Source: Desmospora profundinema (GTDB lineage: Bacteria; Bacillota; Bacilli; Thermoactinomycetales; DSM-45169). Taken from it: DNA of 64,000 nt. Below are positions 59,115 to 64,000 of this stretch, in pieces. The position numbers and the translations under genes are program-made. Under the pieces are notes generated by a model, which was given only the letters and a program-made list of their open reading frames with translations, ran no database searches and was not told the origin of the DNA. The DNA lies in assembly GCF_031454155.1 (NCBI RefSeq), contig NZ_JAVDQG010000004.1, forward strand, positions 62,001 through 126,000, written 5' to 3'. The first letter of the stretch is position 1. Every line of letters begins with the position of its first letter.

Positions 59115-59529
59115 TCTGATCCTGATGGTTGTCGTTCCCGTTCTCCTTCTGATGGCATGCAGCCAGGAGAGTCAACCGACAAAAACATCCCTTGACGAAA
59201 AAGATGTCGTGGTATTGTACCTGGATCACCCTCCTGTACAAGGGATCCTCGACGATGTCAAAAAAGTGATGGACCGCCACCAGATCGATGCCCATTTTTT
59301 CACCATGGACTCCGAGGAAGGGAAACAGATCGCGGAAGAACGCGACCTTCAGGGGCATACCCCCATTGCCATTTGGATCAATGGAACGATGGAACATGAG
59401 GTGAATGGGAAAACCGTCACCTTTTACAGTTTTCCAGAAGGGTCCGGCTCATTTATGGTAGAAAACGGTCAATGGACGATCGACGACTTGGATCAGGTGC
59501 TGAGTGAAATCAGTGGGGATGCAAAATGA
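59086..59529 (+). CDS. Lipoprotein with thioredoxin-like fold lacking the CxxC
   Basis: The 147-residue lipoprotein has lipobox L-L-M-A-C (Cys near 25). The mature domain runs V-V-V-L-Y-L-D-H-P-P, a helix, H-F-F-T-M-D, a helix and then T-P-I-A-I-W-I-N-G with a cis-proline-like T-P. This is the thioredoxin order, but the active-site cysteines are replaced by D-H-P-P. It may be a substrate-binding or partner protein of the transporter. It overlaps the ATPase gene by 29 bp and the next permease by 4 bp, so it is tightly coupled. Confidence 0.75.
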   Translation: MNGRTQRPISLILMVVVPVLLLMACSQESQPTKTSLDEKDVVVLYLDHPPVQGILDDVKKVMDRHQIDAHFFTMDSEEGKQIAEERDLQGHTPIAIWINGTMEHEVNGKTVTFYSFPEGSGSFMVENGQWTIDDLDQVLSEISGDAK

Positions 59530-60749
59530 AAAACTATCTGTTTTCTCAGTTTCAACACCGGATGTGGAGAACGGCAGGGGTAATTGCAGGGATTGCCTTG
59601 GGTACGGCTTTATTTATCACACTGACTGTGCTGGGACGCGGATATCAGGAATCAGCCAAGCTCCCATTAAAGGGAGTGGAGTCCGATATGGTCATTACCC
59701 GGCCGGCAGAAGGAAACGGTCCCAATCAAAATACACGCGGCATCCGTATGCCGTTCGGTACGGAGACGATTACCCGGGAGGAAGTTGGAACCATCAGTCG
59801 TACGGATGGTGTCGCCCATGTGTCACCTGTTCTTCAATTATGGGATTTTGGTGAAGACAGTTATACCACCATTGCCGGTGTCGATCCGCTGGAAAAAGAG
59901 GTGGGTCCGCTAAAAGCGTTGGAAAGCGGGATGGATAAAGGACGAGCCTTTACACCGGGAGAAACTGGTGTGGCGGTGGCAGACCTTCACTTTGCTGCTT
60001 TTTATCAGCTTCAACCGGGAGATCCTGTACAGATTGATGGGGAAACTTTTACGGTTATCGGGATTGTGGAAATTCCCAATACAAACCAAACCACTGCCGC
60101 CAACCTGTACATTCCTTACGAAGATGCGAAGCGGTTGGCCGGGATGGATCAGGATGACGTAAACCAAGTATATGTGCAGATGGCCGATGCTTCCGATGCG
60201 GAGGACATCTCGAAATCGCTTACGGATCAACTCGGGCCGCTAAACGTCATTAGCGAGGATAGTTTGGTTCAAGTGATGGGAGGCGTCGGAAGGATATCCG
60301 CCCAGTTTTCGACCATTGCGGCGGCGGTGGGCTTGATCGGCGGGGTACTCCTGGCGTGGTTTTCCTTAAGCGGATTGATCAACGAACGTCGACGGGAAGT
60401 CGGGATTATGAAAGCGATTGGTTGGAAAGGAAATCAAGTGATCCGAATTTTTGTTTCGGAAGCTGTGTTGTTAAGCAGTATCGGAGCACTTGTGGGTGTG
60501 GGAATCGGTTTGCTCGGTGCCCTCGGTTTACAACAATTACCCTCTCCCGACTTTTCCGTTTCCAACACGACGCCTCATTTGCAGGATCATACGGGGCCGA
60601 CTGAAGAAGTTTCGTTGCCGATTCGGCTCGACTGGCTCCCTTTTGTTATTGCTTTTTCGGCTGCCATGATCGGAGGGGCTGTGGCCGGTTGGTATCATTC
60701 CAAACAGGCGGCCAAAATCAAACCCGCTCAAGTGTTACGGCAAAAGTGA
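59526..60749 (+). CDS. FtsX/MacB-type ABC transporter permease (second)
   Basis: The 407-residue protein has the same FtsX layout as the first permease: an N-terminal span near 15-35, a periplasmic domain, and three C-terminal spans, with E-R-R-R-E-V-G-I-M-K-A-I-G-W near 287. The closing K-I-K-P-A-Q-V-L matches N-I-K-P-A-E-V-L of the first permease. The pair probably forms a heterodimer with the single ATPase. Confidence 0.92.
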   Translation: MKNYLFSQFQHRMWRTAGVIAGIALGTALFITLTVLGRGYQESAKLPLKGVESDMVITRPAEGNGPNQNTRGIRMPFGTETITREEVGTISRTDGVAHVSPVLQLWDFGEDSYTTIAGVDPLEKEVGPLKALESGMDKGRAFTPGETGVAVADLHFAAFYQLQPGDPVQIDGETFTVIGIVEIPNTNQTTAANLYIPYEDAKRLAGMDQDDVNQVYVQMADASDAEDISKSLTDQLGPLNVISEDSLVQVMGGVGRISAQFSTIAAAVGLIGGVLLAWFSLSGLINERRREVGIMKAIGWKGNQVIRIFVSEAVLLSSIGALVGVGIGLLGALGLQQLPSPDFSVSNTTPHLQDHTGPTEEVSLPIRLDWLPFVIAFSAAMIGGAVAGWYHSKQAAKIKPAQVLRQK

Positions 60750-60753
60750 AGAA

Positions 60754-60783
60754 AAGGGAGAGGGTCACCCTCTCCTTTTTTCA
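60754..60783. terminator. Bidirectional terminator after the ABC operon
   Basis: GGAGAGG/CCTCTCC with a five-base loop, followed by six T on the plus strand and a T-rich tail on the minus strand; it also ends the TSUP gene. Confidence 0.87.
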
Positions 60784-61530
60784 TAAAAAGAGAAACGTCA
60801 CCATGATGATGGCTGCCATGGCCGGAATGCTTACCATCACCCCCCGTAGGATTTGATTCGAAACGCGATTCGTAAATTTCGATCCAATATAAGAGCCGCT
60901 CATCATTCCGCCATTCACTTGTAACAGCAGCCAGAAATCCAAATAACCGGCTTGCCAGTAACCCAATGAACCAAAAAATGCGATCGGGATCATGGTCAAT
61001 AAGGTGGTTCCCGCCGCTTGGCGAAGGGGCAGTCCGATCAGGGACAACAATCCCAACTGGATTAAAGGCGATAACCCGATACCAAAAACTCCGAATAAAA
61101 ATCCAGTTAAGATCCCCACTCCGCTCAGAGCCGCTATCGGATGACGGCTGCCATCCACTGTCTGAGCGGGTCGATGGTTCATTCTCGTGCGATACCACAT
61201 GAGAAAAGACGCTAAAAGCAGCATGACAACTGTAAACAGGATCAATACGTCACCCGGAATCAATCGGGCTACCTGAGAGCCGCCGTAAGAACCGACGGCT
61301 CCGGTCAATCCGATCACGATTCCGGTTTTCATGTGTACATTTCCTTGGCGGTAATGACCTGCCGCGCCCGAAAGGGTGGCAAACAGGATCGATACCAATG
61401 CGGTTCCCAACGCCATGTGCACAGGAATACCAAACAAGGATGTCAGGATGGCAATGATAAACCCGGCACCGCTTGCCCCTACAAATCCCAACAGTAGACC
61501 GATGAAAAACATAACTAAAATAAGTGTCAT
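60781..61530 (-). CDS. TSUP-family anion exporter (TauE/SafE type)
   Basis: The 249-residue protein has about eight spans with the TSUP pattern in two halves: F-V-G-A-S-G-A-G-F-I near residue 16 and F-G-V-F-G-I-G-L-S-P-L near 147. The family moves sulfite, sulfoacetate or other small oxyanions across the membrane. Its ATG overlaps the modC stop (ATGA), so it is translated with the molybdate transporter, a notable pairing. Confidence 0.9.
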   Translation of the reverse strand: MTLILVMFFIGLLLGFVGASGAGFIIAILTSLFGIPVHMALGTALVSILFATLSGAAGHYRQGNVHMKTGIVIGLTGAVGSYGGSQVARLIPGDVLILFTVVMLLLASFLMWYRTRMNHRPAQTVDGSRHPIAALSGVGILTGFLFGVFGIGLSPLIQLGLLSLIGLPLRQAAGTTLLTMIPIAFFGSLGYWQAGYLDFWLLLQVNGGMMSGSYIGSKFTNRVSNQILRGVMVSIPAMAAIIMVTFLFL

Positions 61531-62594
61531 CGTACCGGCTCTACCCGAATGGCCGTAGCTTTAATTTGGGCATATACGGGATTTCCCGGTTTGATTTTTA
61601 AATGTTGCAATGCCTGAACACTGATTTTGGCTGTCAACTCCAGGTCCCCCTTCATCACTAATCGCGATCGTCCAGAACCATCTTCTGTGATGTCCAACAC
61701 GGTTACCGGAAAACAATTTTGAGCCGAGTTTGGATATTTTTTGCTGGAAATAACGACATCGGTCGGATCGATCGTCACCAAAACCTGCCCCTCATTCTCT
61801 CCAACCGCGATTAAGGATCCCCCCTTTTCCAGCTGTACAGACAACAAGTTAGGGCCTTTCTTTTTTGCAAACCCGTGATAGGAATTCAACCCGGTAAATT
61901 CAGCAACAAATCGACTTCGAGGTCGGCTTTTCAGTTCTTGGAACGGGCCTTTCTGCACAAGCTTTCCGTCTTCCATTACGTATATTTCATTTCCGAAAGT
62001 TAATGCATCCATCGGATCGTGTGTCACCAGGATGGACGGAATGGAAGCCGTTTCGAGAATGCTCTTCACCTCTGTTCGAATCAATCGCCGCGTTTGAACA
62101 TCCAAGGCGGAGAACGGCTCATCCAGCAGCAAAACAGTCGGTTCAATGACGATCGCCCTCGATAATGCGACCCGTTGTTGTTCCCCTCCGGATAAATCGG
62201 TTGGATGGCGGTCCAGCAGATGACTCATCTTGCACAGTTCGGCTACTTCCATAACCCTCCTTTTTATCTCCTTTTGTGTCATCCTGCCTCTTGCACGAAG
62301 CCCGAACGCCATATTCTCAAACACCGAAAGGTGGGGAAACAAAAGATAGTTTTGAGGAACATAGCCAATGCCCCGGCCTTCCGGTGCGATATTGATCCCC
62401 CTGGTTTTGTGGTATAAAAACCGACGGGCCAATTGGACTTGTCCTTCATCCGGCTTAATAAATCCAGCCACCATTTTGAGGAGGGTGGACTTCCCACTCC
62501 CACTTGCACCGGCCAGAACGGTAATCCCCTCATGAAAGTTTGTCCGCACTTGTAATCGGAAATCGGCATATCGCTTTTTCACATCTACATACAT
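61527..62594 (-). CDS. modC: Molybdate ABC transporter ATP-binding protein
   Basis: The 355-residue protein has an ABC domain with Walker A G-A-S-G-S-G-K-S-T near residue 31, signature L-S-G-G-E-Q-Q-R near 132, Walker B V-L-L-L-D-E-P and H-loop V-T-H-D. A C-terminal TOBE/Mop-type domain (about 285-355) has V-T-I-D-P-T-D-V-V-I-S-S and A-K-I-S-V-Q-A-L. The start is the ATG at 62594, which overlaps the modB stop (TGATG); the long upstream frame is noncoding in that phase. Confidence 0.93.
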   Translation of the reverse strand: MYVDVKKRYADFRLQVRTNFHEGITVLAGASGSGKSTLLKMVAGFIKPDEGQVQLARRFLYHKTRGINIAPEGRGIGYVPQNYLLFPHLSVFENMAFGLRARGRMTQKEIKRRVMEVAELCKMSHLLDRHPTDLSGGEQQRVALSRAIVIEPTVLLLDEPFSALDVQTRRLIRTEVKSILETASIPSILVTHDPMDALTFGNEIYVMEDGKLVQKGPFQELKSRPRSRFVAEFTGLNSYHGFAKKKGPNLLSVQLEKGGSLIAVGENEGQVLVTIDPTDVVISSKKYPNSAQNCFPVTVLDITEDGSGRSRLVMKGDLELTAKISVQALQHLKIKPGNPVYAQIKATAIRVEPVR

Positions 62595-63442
62595 CACACA
62601 AGATCCTTTCTCAAAGTGATGAGACGAACACAAAACATCAAGGTGATACTGATGGTCAACAGTAGTGCAGCCAGAACAATCGCCACTTGCATATCGCTCT
62701 GCATAGCTGAATAAATGGCGAGAGGCATCGTTTCCGTTTTGCCGATAAAGCTTCCGGCAAACATAATCGTGGCCCCAAACTCCCCCAATGCGCGAGCCCA
62801 GCTGGTCAGCAGCCCAGAAATCAGATAAGGTTGTGCCAGCGGTAGACTGACTCGGGAAAACGTTTGGAACCAATTGGCTCCCAATGAACGGGCCATGGCT
62901 TCCATCTCTTGATGGGTGGTTCCAAATCCCGCCCGGGCCGCTCTGATGTAAAACGGAGCGGCAATAAACATCTGTGCGAGAATCACGGCAAGAGGTGTAA
63001 ATGAAATCGAGATCCCCCATTGATACAGGGGTTCTCCAATGATCCCCCTTCGGCCGAACGCCATGAGCAGACCGATTCCCGCCACCGAAGGTGGAACCAC
63101 CATGGGGAGATCGATAATAATGTTGACCAGATTTTTGCCGGGAAAGGTGTATCGAGCCATCGCATAAGCCAGCGGGGTACCGAATAAAACGATCAGACCT
63201 GCGGATATGGTCGTGGTATAGAGACTGATCTGAAAGGCAGAAACAACATGGGGGCTTTGCAAAGCCATTCGCACATTTTCGACATCAATGGAAAAAAACA
63301 ACGATAGGACGGGCAGGCAAAGGAAACTGAGCATGGTGAAGGAGCTGACAAAAAGAAAAAAAAACATCCCCAATGGAAGGGAGAACTTTTCAAACCGATG
63401 GGTTTCTTGGGGATGTTTGGACGTCATGGTTTCTTGGTTCAA
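62594..63442 (-). CDS. modB: Molybdate ABC transporter permease
   Basis: The 282-residue protein has six spans and the binding-protein-dependent permease signature with E-A-M-A-R-S-L-G-A-N near residue 182 and G-F-G-T near 173. It imports molybdate (or a related oxyanion) with ModC. I start at TTG 63442 behind GTGAGGGA; an ATG five codons later is also possible. The N-terminal charged extension is slightly longer than usual. Confidence 0.92.
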   Translation of the reverse strand: MNQETMTSKHPQETHRFEKFSLPLGMFFFLFVSSFTMLSFLCLPVLSLFFSIDVENVRMALQSPHVVSAFQISLYTTTISAGLIVLFGTPLAYAMARYTFPGKNLVNIIIDLPMVVPPSVAGIGLLMAFGRRGIIGEPLYQWGISISFTPLAVILAQMFIAAPFYIRAARAGFGTTHQEMEAMARSLGANWFQTFSRVSLPLAQPYLISGLLTSWARALGEFGATIMFAGSFIGKTETMPLAIYSAMQSDMQVAIVLAALLLTISITLMFCVRLITLRKDLV

Positions 63443-63467
63443 CGAGAATCCCTCACTTTTTTATCGG

Positions 63468-64000
63468 TCAGTACGGCTGAAAATGATGTTTGGCGAGGAT
63501 TGTTTCACTCTCTTCGCTTTGGAGCCACTCGAAGAACTCGTTTGCTTCTTTTGACGCAGTTGTCAACTTAACCAGGAAATATTCCGGCTGTACGGCGTAG
63601 TCGGAGGGGATGGAGAAGGTATGCAAATCCTTCTGATTCTCTTCGTTCAAGGAAGAGCGGTAGGCCATCCCTGCGTCTGCTTCACCCAGACGAACCTTGG
63701 TGATCACTTCTGGTTCGCTATGTTCATTTGAAACGAGATTCTCCATGACCGACCGGTAGAAGTGATGGCCGAAATCACCGGATTGTTCCGCATTTTTCAA
63801 TGCCTGCCGGGAGTACATGCCGATGGGAGAACCTTCTTCCCCCAGGACCAACCGGACGTTCTTTTTCGTTAAGTCATTCATCGAAACAATCTCTTTACTC
63901 TTCTCTTTACTCACCAGCACAATCAACTCGGTTTTGGCAAAGGGCAGGTACTGTTGAACCAACCCTTGCTCTTGAAGGGCAATCACATCCGACTCCTGAG
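63468..64000 (-). CDS. modA: Molybdate-binding protein ModA (partial, 5' end beyond window)
   Basis: The visible ~177 residues are the C-terminal two thirds of a ModA-type binding protein: A-D-V-type entry Q-E-S-D-V-I-A-L, L-I-V-L-V-S near residue 25, V-R-L-V-L-G-E-E-G-S-P-I-G-M-Y near 46, V-R-L-G-E-A-D-A-G-M-A-Y-R near 104 and a terminal F-F-E-W-L-Q-S-E-E. The frame is open to the last base of the window, so the start and the lipoprotein signal are missing. Confidence 0.88.
   Translation of the reverse strand, partial: QESDVIALQEQGLVQQYLPFAKTELIVLVSKEKSKEIVSMNDLTKKNVRLVLGEEGSPIGMYSRQALKNAEQSGDFGHHFYRSVMENLVSNEHSEPEVITKVRLGEADAGMAYRSSLNEENQKDLHTFSIPSDYAVQPEYFLVKLTTASKEANEFFEWLQSEESETILAKHHFQPY

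Noticed and set aside
62595-63020. 142-codon N-terminal extension of the modC frame
   Set aside because: It lies inside modB in another phase; the ATG at 62594 gives the normal ModC N-terminus and the usual stop-start overlap.
1-64000. CRISPR arrays, tRNA or rRNA genes, complete IS elements, prophage
   Set aside because: No regularly spaced direct repeats with spacers, no tRNA- or rRNA-like sequence and no transposase, integrase or phage gene was recognised on either strand.

Overview
The window looks like the chromosome of a moderately GC-rich Bacillales bacterium, most likely from the Thermoactinomycetaceae or a close relative. This is inferred from gene content and style, not from a marker gene: Bacillus-type families (YcnJ/YcnI/YcnK, UPF0435/DUF1128, DUF309, DUF420, YkqA, MnmL/MnmM), strong AAGGAGG-type ribosome binding sites, SigA-like promoters and hairpin-plus-T-run terminators between most transcription units. 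No rRNA, tRNA, CRISPR array, prophage or complete insertion sequence was found.

Layout. 1-2.9 kb: end of a cobalamin uptake operon (BtuF, BtuC, BtuD, PduO adenosyltransferase). 3.1-12.6 kb: single housekeeping and stress genes (Spx-like YusI, MoaB, a TPP enzyme, SRAP peptidase, a secreted 5'-nucleotidase, 2-Cys peroxiredoxin, TlpA-like protein, GcvH, ketopantoate reductase family). 12.9-16.8 kb: udk, then the fructose operon fruR-fruK-fruA. 17-22.7 kb: pckA, an S1-domain protein and two tandem membrane Ser/Thr kinases. 22.9-24.5 kb: the tRNA wobble-uridine pair MnmM/MnmL. 26.3-31.3 kb: the pyruvate dehydrogenase operon pdhABCD. 31.5-31.9 kb: a small-protein gene with an apparent nested antisense RNA. 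32-44 kb: many one- and two-gene units, including a DUF1128 protein, TatD, YdcF, an SSS symporter pair, YhfP, DUF420 and a sirtuin coupled to a YkqA-like protein. 44-47.9 kb: stress-type genes (YdaD-like SDR, Hsp20, Tpx) and ThpR. 48-50 kb: a preQ1 riboswitch and queD-queE-queC. 50.2-52.4 kb: pabB-pabC. 52.8-56.9 kb: a copper cluster (CopCD/YcnJ, YcnI, YcnK, a FixH-like lipoprotein, Sco). 57.2-60.7 kb: a four-gene FtsX/MacB-type ABC system. 60.8-64 kb: modA(partial)-modB-modC and a TSUP permease on the minus strand.

Mobile DNA consists of short non-coding elements. Three copies of a ~195 bp MITE-like element (6752-6946, 9564-9759, 34874-35067) have matching inverted termini and TA flanks. A second family (9762-9919; right end at 42523) has different termini but shares internal core sequence with the first. 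A tandem piece of the core lies directly upstream of the first kinase gene.

The points most worth a second look are the preQ1 riboswitch whose terminator arm seems also to be the queD ribosome binding site, the nested sense/antisense small transcription units at 31.5-31.9 kb, the modular MITE families, the unrecognised extracellular domain shared by the twin kinases, and the ABC operon with a thioredoxin-fold-like lipoprotein next to the copper cluster.
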